This document shows positions 1 to 10,513 of a stretch of DNA of 64,000 bases, one piece after another. Position numbers and translations under genes: made by a program. The stretch lies in NCBI GenBank assembly GCA_029255685.2, contig CM055316.2:66479237-66543236 (forward strand). Direction: 5' to 3'. This DNA is from Silene conica (lineage: Eukaryota > Streptophyta > Magnoliopsida > Caryophyllales > Caryophyllaceae). Position 1 is the stretch's first letter. The number at the start of each line of letters is the position of its first letter. Below the pieces are notes generated by a model that saw nothing but the letters and a program-made list of their open reading frames with translations, searched no databases and had not been told where the DNA came from.

Positions 1-662
1 CTCATTTATTTTCCTCTCTTACTCTTTCTTATTTTCATTCTCTTTCCATTTCCGGTAACAAACGTCCCCTTATTATATAAGTAAAACGATGAAAACGTAA
101 TTGATCCTAAAGATATAATCCCTCATATTCTCAATAATTGTCTCATTGTCAATTTCGGTTTATTCGCAATAATGCATGTCTCATCGTCCCATTTTGGTAA
201 TTTTATACTTATTTTAATCACTTCGACCCATAACAATATCCAACTACTCCACGGTACTACTTATTTTAATCACTCTACCCACAATAATAATCAATAATAC
301 TTTCCTTCTCTTCAATCTTCTTACCTCCACACAATACTTTTCATTATTTAACTATTTTCCTTAATTTTTGTGTCATTGTCGAAATGGGATAGTTTTTCGG
401 AAAATGAAGGAGTATTTTTTTTTAAAAAATAATGTTTTTTCTAAAATAATAAAAATTCTAAGTATATGTAAAAATAATATCTCTTTCTTAGAAAATACGG
501 AGTAATACACTTTAGTATTTAATTAACAAATAATGTACGTGGTTCAATGGTTTAAAACTTGATAAGTTACTTGAAGATCTGAGGTTTGAAAAGGTTTAGC
601 TAAAATCACTAAATAGGGTTACAAGCTGACACTTGATACTTGAAATTGGAAGACGATAATAT
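1..662. other. AT-rich intergenic DNA, no gene seen
   Basis: No open reading frame with recognisable content and no clear terminal repeats. It is AT-rich with homopolymer T runs near 415-430. It may contain eroded MITE-like sequence, since an AAGGAGTA end occurs near 406-413, but I cannot find its partner. Confidence 0.5.
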
Positions 663-667
663 GATTG

Positions 668-1820
668 TGTAACACCCTCATTGTCCAAGACCTTAAAGTA
701 GGACCATCAAACTACGAAAACATTACCATCTCAGTTTCCTGAGGGACAATATCGAGATAGCAATAATAACCACTTTATTATAAGTAAAGAAAAACAATAG
801 TTAAAGTATAAAGTACATCCGTATGACAACAGAATAATGAATATCCAAAACTAAAACTGTAGAAGCTAGGTGATCTAGTAAGACGCTACAAAACTGAAGG
901 TGACCCATCTTCCCAAACCAGCAAGCATCAACATCTACAAACCTAAGACTCTGCTCACCATTACATGGATCATTACAGTAAACAACCACAAGTGTCAGAA
1001 ACTGCTGCAATAAGACGGTCACAATACAATAACACAAACCATAATCGAATAATCACAAATAACTAATATCACTATCACATAAACCAAGTGGCGGCCTTCT
1101 GCCCCACACCAATCCCCCACTTGCTCGCGGCAAGGGGTACCTAGACCTTTAATGTGCAAATCCTTTCCGTGGCAGGTCCGACGAAGAGCGATTGTAGGAG
1201 TGATATCCGTTTTCCACAACGGTCTCACACATATGTTCTCAATCTCAAACAATAATACAGTAACACATTGATATCAGACAATACGACGGTATCGTCACAA
1301 TCAAAATTACACATAAACTAAGTAGGTAAACCATACCTCAATAGAAATCACAGCAAGAACGAATCCACAATTTTCCTACCAACGCTCATCTACGAATCTT
1401 CCTCCTAAAGATTATACATACAAAGATTACTCACTGACACAACCATAAACTATGATAAGAACATAATACGAGTAGGATAACATTTATTTGATAGAATACA
1501 GCTAGGCTAGACGCTCGACGCTCCTAGACCCTTGTTATTACGACCATAGAGGGAATTTGAAAGGAATGGAGTGAAGGGAATTAGGGTTTACAGGTTTCTG
1601 ATTTAGGGTAAATGAGGTTATTAACCTCGGTTTTCCTTATATAGTTAATTGCGGCCCAATTCTTGAAAAGACACACTCGGCCGAGTAAGACTTACTCGGT
1701 CAAGTTGAACTTACTCAACCAAGTAACACTTACTCGGCCGAGTATGACCTGTTCGACCGAGTTCGACTGACTTGACCGAATTAAGTCACAACTCAGCATC
1801 TACAAAGAAGAGGTGTTACG
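668..1820. mobile_element. Probable solo LTR (1153 bp), target site GATTG
   Basis: The segment begins TGTAACACC and ends GGTGTTACG, so its ends are short inverted repeats of LTR type; the final CA has become CG. It is flanked by the direct repeat GATTG at 663-667 and 1821-1825. No second copy and no coding region is linked to it, which fits a solo LTR left after recombination between two LTRs. Only small ORFs of no recognised type lie in it. The superfamily is not known; ends of this type are common in Ty3/gypsy elements. The copia element E1 begins immediately after the right-hand GATTG. Confidence 0.65.
1675..1781. repeat. Array of six imperfect 12-bp palindromes at about 19-bp steps
   Basis: Units of the type ACTCGGCCGAGT start at 1675, 1694, 1713 and 1732. 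Degenerate units start near 1752 (TTCGACCGAGTT) and 1770 (ACTTGACCGAAT). The first four are exactly 19 bp apart. The units at 1675 and 1732 are perfect palindromes. The array lies near the right end of the solo LTR, where an LTR promoter or a structured RNA could lie. It may be a binding array or a hairpin source. Confidence 0.8.
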
Positions 1821-1825
1821 GATTG

Positions 1826-2821
1826 TGTTGGGGTTGGTGTCCTTGACAGTTAGTACAATGACTTACTAAATCTCTTTAAGGATCACAAGGGCATACTTTA
1901 GTATTATTATCAGTTGATCCACGTTTATCAATAACGGTTGGCTTGCTAGATAAGTTTGACGTTATTGTCATACGGATGGCGGTGATCAACTGGTCCCTAT
2001 ACGTCACACCTATAGGACACGTTTGAGAGATGTGAAGGTATGAAAATACAGTCACATTTATGCCGGATACGAGTAAACAGTTAGTCAGAGATATTGACTA
2101 TTAAATTAGTCAATGAGATGTTGAGATTATTATTTAATACGGATTAAATAATTTTAGCTAATACGGATTACATGATTAATTCGTAAAATTAAATATAAAC
2201 GGTTATATTTAATTAAATATTGAATTCGCGTATTAATATAAACAGTTCTATTAATTTGGCCAATTATACAATATCGTATTTTTGTCAGACCATTATTGAT
2301 GTATCGACTACATTAATATCTGATAACATGTATACGATTTATAATAAATACCCGCGAATTATATTTTAGCAAAATGGGTCGAATCACGCATTGGAATATG
2401 GTAAGAGTGGAAAGCCCACTCCTACCCAAGACCCAATTCGGCCGGCCAGTGTTACAAAAGGAGAAGTCCTCTCCTTTTGTCAGGTTACACTTCTACTGGT
2501 AATTCATAATTTACACAATTAGGGTTTTGAGAGCATCCTTCTCCCAAAACTCAGATCTCACATCTAAACCTCACAAAACGCTCCCCATATTGCAAGGCAA
2601 TTGGAGAACCTTTCTAGCACACGCGGCATCGTCTCAAATAAAGTCTTGGATGCAAGTTATATGAGGGAATTTACTTTAATTCCTGTTCTTAGGCCAATTC
2701 GCGCAAGGACCCAAGGTTGTAATTCTTTTCATGTTTTTCATATCTTATGACCATAATTCACACTTGTAAATTTCGTTATAATCCTTCATGTTTAGGGCGA
2801 ATACATGTTTTATTCCCCACA
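1826..2821 (+). repeat. 5' LTR of E1 (996 bp)
   Basis: Begins TGTTGGGG and ends CCCCACA. It is the same length as the 3' copy at 9518-10513 and aligns along the whole length with scattered substitutions. The boundary is fixed by the GATTG target duplication on the left and the primer binding site on the right. Confidence 0.95.
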
Positions 2822-2823
2822 AC

Positions 2824-2836
2824 TGGTATCAGAGCC
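2824..2836 (+). promoter_or_regulatory. Primer binding site of E1
   Basis: TGGTATCAGAGCC lies two bases after the 5' LTR. It is the classic plant copia site complementary to the 3' end of initiator tRNA-Met, where minus-strand cDNA synthesis would start. Confidence 0.92.
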
Positions 2837-4612
2837 AAGGCCACGAAATTTTACATTTGTGTTTTTCATAAGGTTTTGAAAATCGAAAATCGCGTCTTTC
2901 GCCATGTCGGTCGATCGACCCACTGTTACGGTCGATCGACTGACTCCTGCGTGTGTTTCCTGTTTCAGCAGTGTTCTTTTGTGAGTAATCGATCTTGTTT
3001 TCGATTCTTATTTACATATTGTTGATTAATCGATATTTTTAGCAATATGTGAATCTTTTGTTGTTGTTTAATTTTGATTTACACGTTTTAAATCAAAGAT
3101 AAAAACTTGTTTTGTTTTTAAAGTGCAGCGATTTGCGTTTTCAGAAACTCGTTTTTCCGTTTGGTCGGTCGGTCGACCTGGTTAATATGTCGGTCGACCT
3201 TGGTGCTGTTACAGGAAGTCTTTTTAGACTGGCAGATCGTCGGTCGACCTCGAGGTGAGGTCGGTCGACCTCGTCTCTGTTACAGACGTTTTAATTTTCG
3301 AAAATAACTTGTTTTATTTTCCCTTGGCCAATAGTAATATACTATATACGGAAATAGTATATTAACTTTTGTGAAACGGTTCACTCTCGTATGATACATA
3401 TTATTTTAAAGCGGTTTAAGATAATGGATTATAAATTTATTAAAATTAAAGTGATTAAAACGGTATAATCACATAATTTTAATCCCGTAAGGTGGTTTGG
3501 TAAAATTTATTAAACATAATAACGGTATTATGTCATGAATGAATTTATTTTTAGTTGATGCATTTTATTTATCGTCTTGTGAATGCTTATGAATGTTTTT
3601 TTCTATAACGTATTTAATTTTTGCAAGCGGTTGTAACTTAGTGTGGCCTTAGAAGATTGTGTTACCGTAATGATGGAACACGGTCTTGTTTGTAATTTTG
3701 AGATCTTGTATCTCCTTTTTGGTTTTTGCCATGTAATTGTATTTAAATTAGAATGTAAATAGGATCATATTTGTAATTTAAATTAGTAATTTTGTGAAGA
3801 CCAAAGACGGAGACCGGATGCTCACTCCCGCTGCAAAGACCAAGATGGAACATCAAGACAAGCTTCTAGGGTCCAACGGTGGATTCCAAAGTTGTTTTTA
3901 TATTTATTTTGGTAGGATAGGCCACACTAGGACTTTTATTTACGTTTATTGCATTTATTTTATGCTTTCATCGATAATAGCTTGCATCATATTCCGCCTA
4001 AAACCAAACCACCTATAACATGCCTGAAAATTGACTCATGTAGAGGTTACGCGTTAGTTTTCTGTGGCAATACAAATGTCACGTGTCTCAAGCAAAGCCA
4101 TCACTTTATTTCATTCATTCACGCATATGCTAGATATTAGTTCACTTAAAATGGATAAATATAAGTTGATGGGGTCTTCCTCGTATAACCAAAAATTGAG
4201 ACTAGTCTTTATAAATCAGACTCTCATGAATCCCTTCTTCGTCGGTAGGCATAATATGACCCCTTCTACGTCGGATAAGTGGGAACAGATGATTTATTTT
4301 ATCTCAACATTATGGTCACTAGATACTATCTAGCAACTATGATGGACTAATAGATAGGATTTACGGAAATCTATCGACCAAGAGTTCCAACGGTGGAATT
4401 AGCCAAGCTGTAGGCTTATCAATATACGGAAATTGAGTCTTGGGATCGTTTATATAATTCTTGAGGGAGATCAATTATATAAATGCATGAGTCTACGAGT
4501 TTAAATTCAATTTAAAATAGACTTAAATCACAACGATGAGTTGCTTATATGGTTTTGTTTTTATCTTTTTTTTAGTGTAGAACACGATCAATCTAAAACT
4601 GCTATATAACAA
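2837..4612 (+). other. Long untranslated leader of E1
   Basis: About 1.8 kb between the primer binding site and the first gag codons. It has no long ORF of recognised type. It holds three paired-palindrome modules (2909-3270) and is otherwise AT-rich. Long leaders are usual in some copia lineages and may carry packaging signals. Confidence 0.7.
2909..3270. repeat. Three paired 12-bp palindrome modules (21-bp pairs) in the E1 leader
   Basis: Pairs of GGTCGRYCGACC-like 12-mers start at 2909 and 2930, 3167 and 3188, and 3238 and 3259. Each pair is 21 bp start to start. A short CTGTTACAG-type palindrome follows the second and third pairs. The same module occurs in gypsy element E3 and in the solo LTR at 42129-43696. 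Confidence 0.9.
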
Positions 4613-5198
4613 ATGGCTGGTGAAGACTGAAGACCCAATGCCAAGTGCCAAGCTAGCACGTGAATCCTGGCTTAAAGCCTTCATGGACTCCATGAATCAG
4701 TCTACAAGACTGAGGAATGATGGGTCAAACTTCTCTGACTGGGAGGCAGCGTTACGGAATGCTGCCATTGCTGACGGAAAGCTCAAATACTTGACTGAGC
4801 CCATTCCGGCACACCCAGGAACTGGAGCTAGAGCTAACGAAGTTCGCGCTCATAGCGACTTCGTCATGGAAGCGGGTGCGATAAAGAACGTACTCATCTA
4901 TGCAATGGAATCCAATTTGCAAAGACGCTTCATCTCCCATGGTGCAAACAAGATTTTCACCACGCTCACTAACGAATTCTCAAAAGCTCTGAGAATCGTT
5001 TCTTATGAGCATACCTGTCGCTTCTTTGAAGCGAAACTCCAGAAGGGCCAAGCTGTTAGCCCACATATTCTCAACATGATTGAGAATATCGAGAAACTGG
5101 AGACCCTAAACTGCAAGATCAGTGAGAACATAATCGTTGATCGAATGCTTCATTCGCTTCATGATGGTTCGCCCTCTTCAGGGCCAACTATTACATGA
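4613..5198 (+). pseudogene. Copia gag of E1, frameshifted
   Basis: Gag coats the RNA inside the virus-like particle. The readable frame from the Met at 4638 matches the gag encoded by E2 (57087-57905 minus) along its length: shared features are a WLKAFMD/WLRSFMD start, a VLI-ME-LQRR block and a VSPH block. An upstream ATG at 4613 is in another frame and meets a stop after five codons, so the true start is uncertain. The frame closes at 5198, while the downstream frame beginning near 5195 continues the gag/pol reading. A small insertion or deletion around 5160-5195 therefore separates the two. The zinc knuckle follows in the next frame. Confidence 0.85.
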
Positions 5199-8100
5199 AC
5201 GACATGAAGAAAACTCCACATGAGCTTCACTCCCTTCTCGTACAGACCGAGAAGGATCTGAAATTAAGTGGGAGCGTGAAGCAGGATGTTCCCATGATCT
5301 CCATTAAGGGTAAGGGTAAAGGGAAAGCTAAAGCTCAGGGCGACCTAGCGGTAGGTAAGCCCAAGTTCAAGAAGTCAGGATTCGCTAAGAGTGGGCCCGG
5401 TGAGTCGAGCAACTCACTGGGCAAGACAAAGAGTAAGGATACTAGCATGGAATGCCACCATTGCCACAAGACTGGGCATTGGAGGCGCACATGCCCCGTG
5501 TATCGTGAGGACATTAAGGCAGGCCGTGTTATTCATGTTGGTATGTCTTCTTCTTCTTCTTTTATTCACATGATTGAGATTAACCATGCAAGTTACGGAA
5601 CTTGGGTACTAGATACTGGTTGTGGTTCTCATCCATGTAATCATGTGCAGGGCCTCCGAAACCAAGAACCCCTCATCAAGGGTGAGGTTGACCCGCGTGT
5701 CTGGAATGGAGCACGAGTTGCTGCAGTCTCGAGGGGAACATACGTGATCCAGCTTCCAAGTGGATTCGAGTTATCTTTGTATAACTGTTATTATGTTCCT
5801 AGTTTATCCAAAAACATTATTTCAGTTTCTGCACTTGACAAACTTGGCTTTTCATTTGTAATAGAGAATAATAACTGTATTTTCTCATTGCACAATATGA
5901 TTTATGGCAAGACAGTTTCCATGAATGAAATTTATGTTTTAGATCAAACCACCGAAATATTACATGTGAATAACAAGAGATTAAAGGTATGTGACAAAGA
6001 TCAAACTTACCTATGGCACTGCCGTATGGGACATATAAATAAGAAACGCGTAAAACAGCTCATACAGAATGGAGCTATCTCGGCCTTTGATTTCGAATCA
6101 TATGGCACGTGTGAATCATGTCTCATCGGTAATATGACTCGTATTTCCTTCAAAGGTGTTGGAATGCGCGCTGCCGACCTATTAGGACTCATACATATGG
6201 ATGTATGTGGCCCTTTGTCGATCAACGCACGAAAAGGCTATATGTATTTCATCACTTTCACGGATGATTTAAGTAGATATGGCTATGTCTACTTGATGAA
6301 GCATAAAAGTGAATCCTTTGACAAGTTCAAAGAATACGAGAATCGGGTACAGAACCAACTGGGAAGAAAGATTAGAGCACTTCGATCTGACTGTGGTGGC
6401 GAATATATTTCTCACGAGTTTGATCAACACCTTAAAGACTGTGACATCGTTCTACAATTGACTCCACCTGGAACACCACAATTAAATGGTGTGTCCGAAC
6501 GGAGAAATCGAACTCTACTTGATATGGTTCGATCCATGATGAGTCACACCGTTGTGCCTGATTCATTATTGGGCTATGCTCTTTTGTCGGCCGCTCTAAT
6601 ACTTAACCAAAGTCCGTCTAAAGCTGTTGACAAGACTCCATATGAGTTATGGAAGGGAACGGTCCCTAACTTGTCCTTTATTCGGGTTTAGGGCTGCGAG
6701 GCTTATGTCAAGTGGAGACACGAGGATAAGCTCGGCCCGCGATCGGTCAAGACATACTTTATAGGCAATCCAAAAGGAACTTTTGGTCATTACTTCTACT
6801 CGCCAACCGAACAACGTGTTTTTGTTGCGGCTAGTGCGACATTCTTAGAGAAAGAATTTCTCGAGAACAAGTCGAGTAATAGAACCTTCGATCTATCGGA
6901 GATTCCAGAACCAACTACCGAGCAACCATTGGAGGAAACAGTTCCTTCAACCGAGGCTGCGGTAAATATTCCTGAGGAACCTAGAAGGTCGGGAAGAGTC
7001 TCTATTCCTCCGGACAGATACATTGGTATGGTCGAGGAACATGACATAGATGACGTCTTACTCCTAGAGGGTAATGAACCCACAACCTATAAAGGTGCCA
7101 TGACTAGTTCTGACTCAAAGCTATGGCTAGAAGCCATGCAATCCGAGATGGACTCCATGTATGAGAACAACGTGTGGGATCTTGTGGACCTACCTGCAAA
7201 GGTACGCCCCCTTCAATGCAAATGGCTTTACAAAATAAAGCATGCCGTGGAAAGACAACAAAATATCCACAAGGCAAGACTAGTTGCTAAAGGTTTCACC
7301 CAAGTGTCAGGCTTGCACTACGATGAGATTTTTGCACCCGTAGTCATGTTGCGTTCCATTCGGATTATCTTAGCGATCGCCGCATTTCATGACTATGAAA
7401 TCTGGCAAATGGACGTTAAAACCGCCTTCTTAAACGGTTATTTGGAGGAAGAGTTGTACATGGTACAACCCGAGGGTTTTATTGATCCAGAACATCCTAA
7501 GAAGGTTTGCAAGCTTAAGCGTTCCATCTATGGACTTAAGCAAGCATCACGGAGTTGGAATCTTCGCTTCGACCAAGTGATAAAAGAGAATGGGTTTATT
7601 CGATCAGTCGAGGAACCATGTCTCTATATCAAGTCGAGTGGGAGCAAGATTGTCTTCCTAGTACTGTATGTCGATGACATACTCTTGATTGGGAATGACA
7701 TACCTCTCCTATCTTCGGTTAAAGCATGGTTGAAAAACCATTTACAGATGCAAGATCTGGGAGAGGCACAAAGAATTTTGGGCATCCGTATCTACAGGGA
7801 TAGATCACGACGGATGTTGTCTCTCAATCAGGAATCTTACATAGATAAGATTCTAGAGAGATTCAGCATGACGAACTCCAAGAAAGGGTTCCTTCCTATG
7901 GCTACTGGGCTTCACTTGAGCAAGACTCAAGAAGCTAAGACACTGGAAGAGAAAGAGCGCATTAGTCGGATTCCTTATGCTTCGGCTATAGGATCGATCA
8001 TGTATGCCATGATATGCACACGTCCAGACGTTACATATCCATTGAGTATGACAAGCCGATTCCAAGCTCATCCAGGTGAACAACACTTGATGGCCGTGAA

Positions 8101-8653
8101 AAACATTCTTAAGTACCTACGGAGGACTAAAGATTGGGGATTGACTTACGGAGGCGACTCGACGCTCTGCGCCATGGGTTACGCAGATGCTAGCTTCCAA
8201 ACGGATCGAGACGACTTGAAATCTCAGTCTGGATTCATTTTTACTCTTAATGGCGCTGCTGTCAGCTAGAAAAGTTCTAAACAAAGTGTTACAGCAGATT
8301 CTACAACTGAGTCCGAGTACTATGCCGCTTCGGAAGCAGCTAAGGAAGCAATATGGATGCGTCAATTCTTACAAGGACTATCAGTAGTGCCTAGTTCGAA
8401 TGACCCAATCACCGTTTATTGTGACAATAAAGGTGCCATCTTCCAAGCTAAGGAGCATAAGTCTAGCAACAAAGCTAGACATGTACAATGGAGAGCTCAT
8501 CTAATCAGAGATTACGTGGAGCAAAAGGAGATATTTATTGATAAGATCGCTACGGATGACAACATAGCTGATCCTCTCACAAAAACATTACCACGTGATA
8601 AGCATGAAGGGCACATTAATTCCATGGGAATCAGATGTGTTTCTAAGTTGTAG
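5195..8653 (+). pseudogene. Copia pol (zinc knuckle, protease, integrase, RT, RNase H) of E1 with two nonsense codons
   Basis: One reading frame runs through 5195-8653 and is broken only by TAG at 6689-6691 and 8267-8269. In order it shows a CCHC knuckle (CHHCHKTGHWRRTC, near 5450), a protease site (LDTGCGS), an integrase HHCC zinc region and core with the GTPQLNG...ER end, reverse transcriptase (QMDVKTAFLNG and YVDD motifs) and RNase H (SEYYAASEA, then ADPLTK at the C-terminus). At both stops the family normally has tryptophan (RVWGC and VSWKS contexts), so each looks like TGG changed to TAG. That is the change expected from deamination of cytosine on the other strand, as in methylated silenced DNA. 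The product cannot be made in full. Confidence 0.93.
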
Positions 8654-9517
8654 TACTCTTTTATGGATTCATGTTATAATTCATTTTCTCGTGTACTCTA
8701 TTACAACTCATTGTTATGATATTTAATGTTTTGTTTTTCATGTGGAATTGTACGCCAATTTTGAACACCACAAAGTGAACTGAATAACATTACATCGTTT
8801 TGGTCCTTGATTACCCACTTGAGCTGATAATTCAGGTAATCATTTTGTGACGTTGGTTGATGGTGGGTTCAACGAGCCATAAGTCAAACAGTTGACTGAC
8901 CAATCACAAAGGCGAGTTATACAGATATCTCGTAGGACACCCCGTGACAACGTTATGGAGTCCTAAATGTTTTATAACATTGGGTGTCAGGTCGTGGATA
9001 GGACCTCCATAGTGTTCCTTAGAGTCGAGTCTTTTGACTTTTAACTGTCTCTTGAGATTAAAGCAGATTTTGGATAACTTTGGTTTCTTTCCCACGGTCT
9101 TCCGTAACAGGGGCCAAGAGGATTTTTTCTGGGTTATTTCATGCTGCGCTTACATCGGCAGGATTCGAGTTGAGGTAAATATCCAAACCCTTATCAGGAT
9201 TTTATCATTTCTCAGGGCCACTCGAGGAGTAGTAACTGAAATGCATGGCCATGCTCGAACACAGATTCGTTTTATCAGTTAAGTTACTCTCTAGTCGGGG
9301 AAACCACTCTTGATACAGATCGCTTGTGAGATACGACCTTTGCGAATGCGGATTTGCAAATTGTCTTACATTGAGTGAGATAAATTTTAAAAGGATATGA
9401 GAATCGGTTATCGCACCTACACTTGTACGGACAAGTGGGAGTTTGTTGGAGCTTATGTCCTCCACATGTAGTGTGATAACGTCATTGCACATACCCTTGT
9501 ACGGACAAGTGGGAGAT
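8654..9517 (+). other. 3' untranslated region and polypurine tract of E1
   Basis: About 860 bp between the pol stop and the 3' LTR with no recognisable gene. It ends in AAGTGGGAGAT directly before the LTR, a copia polypurine tract used to prime plus-strand DNA. A near copy of the ACGGACAAGTGGGAG stretch also occurs near 9430. Confidence 0.8.
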
Positions 9518-10513
9518 TGTTGGGGCTGGTGTTCTTGACAGTTAGTACAATGACTTACTAAATCTCTTTAAAGATCACAAGGGCATACTTTAGTATTATT
9601 ATCAGTTGATCCACGTTTATCAATAACGGTTGGCTTGCTAGATAAGTTTGACGTTATTGTCATACGGATGGCGGTGATCAACTGGTCCCTATACGTCACA
9701 CCTATAGGACACGTTTGAGAGATGTGAAGGTATGAAAATACAGTCACATTTATGTCGGATACGGCTAAACAGTTAGTCAGAGATATTGACTATTAAATTA
9801 GTCAATGAGATGTTGAGATTATTATTTAATACGGATTAAATAATTTCAGCTAAAACGGATTACATGATTAATTCGTAAAATTAAATATAAACGGTTATAT
9901 TTAATTAAATATTGAATTCGCGTATTAATATAAACAGTTGTATTAATTTGGCCAATTATACAATATCGTATTTTTGTCAGACCATTATTGATGTATCGAC
10001 TACATTAATATCTGATAACATGTATACGATTTATAATAAATACCCGCGAATTATATTTTAGCACAATGGGTCGAATCACGCATTGGAATAAGGTAAGAGT
10101 GGAAAGCCCACTCCTACCCAAGACCTAATTCGGCCGGCCAGTGTTACAAAAGGAGAGGAGTTCTCCTTTTGTCAGGTTACACTTCTACTGGTAATTCATA
10201 ATTTACACAATTAGGGTTTTGAGAGCATCCTTCTCCCAAAACTCAGATCTCACATCTAAACCTCACAAAACTCTCCCCATATTGCAAGGCAATTGGAGAG
10301 CCTTTCTAGCACACGCGGCATCGTCTCAAATAAAGTCTTGGGTGCAAGTTATAGGAGGAAATTTACTTTAATTCCTGTTCTTAGGCCAATTCGCGCAAGG
10401 ACCCAAGGTTGTAATTCTTTTCATGTTTTTCTTATCTTATGACCATAATTCACACTTGTAAATTTCGTTATAATCCTTCATGTTTAGGGCGAATACATGT
10501 TTTATTCCCCACA
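9518..10513 (+). repeat. 3' LTR of E1 (996 bp)
   Basis: Begins TGTTGGGG and ends CCCCACA, followed by the target duplication GATTG at 10514-10518. Equal in length to the 5' LTR. Confidence 0.95.

Larger units (their letters stand above)
1826..10513 (+). mobile_element. Copia LTR retrotransposon E1, complete but decayed
   Basis: Both LTRs are 996 bp (1826-2821 and 9518-10513) and the element is flanked by GATTG (1821-1825 and 10514-10518). A primer binding site matching initiator tRNA-Met follows the left LTR, and a purine-rich tract precedes the right LTR. The internal order gag, protease, integrase, reverse transcriptase, RNase H defines Ty1/copia. By eye the LTRs differ at roughly two dozen positions, so the insertion is not recent. 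Gag carries a frameshift and pol carries two in-frame stops, so this copy cannot encode its own proteins. Confidence 0.95.

Noticed and set aside
801..1252. Minus-strand ORFs of 77-78 codons in the solo LTR
   Set aside because: Short, no recognised motif, and located inside a sequence bounded by LTR-type ends and target duplications.
2747..3025. A 92-codon ORF at the E1 LTR/leader junction
   Set aside because: It crosses the LTR end and primer binding site; codons are those of non-coding leader.
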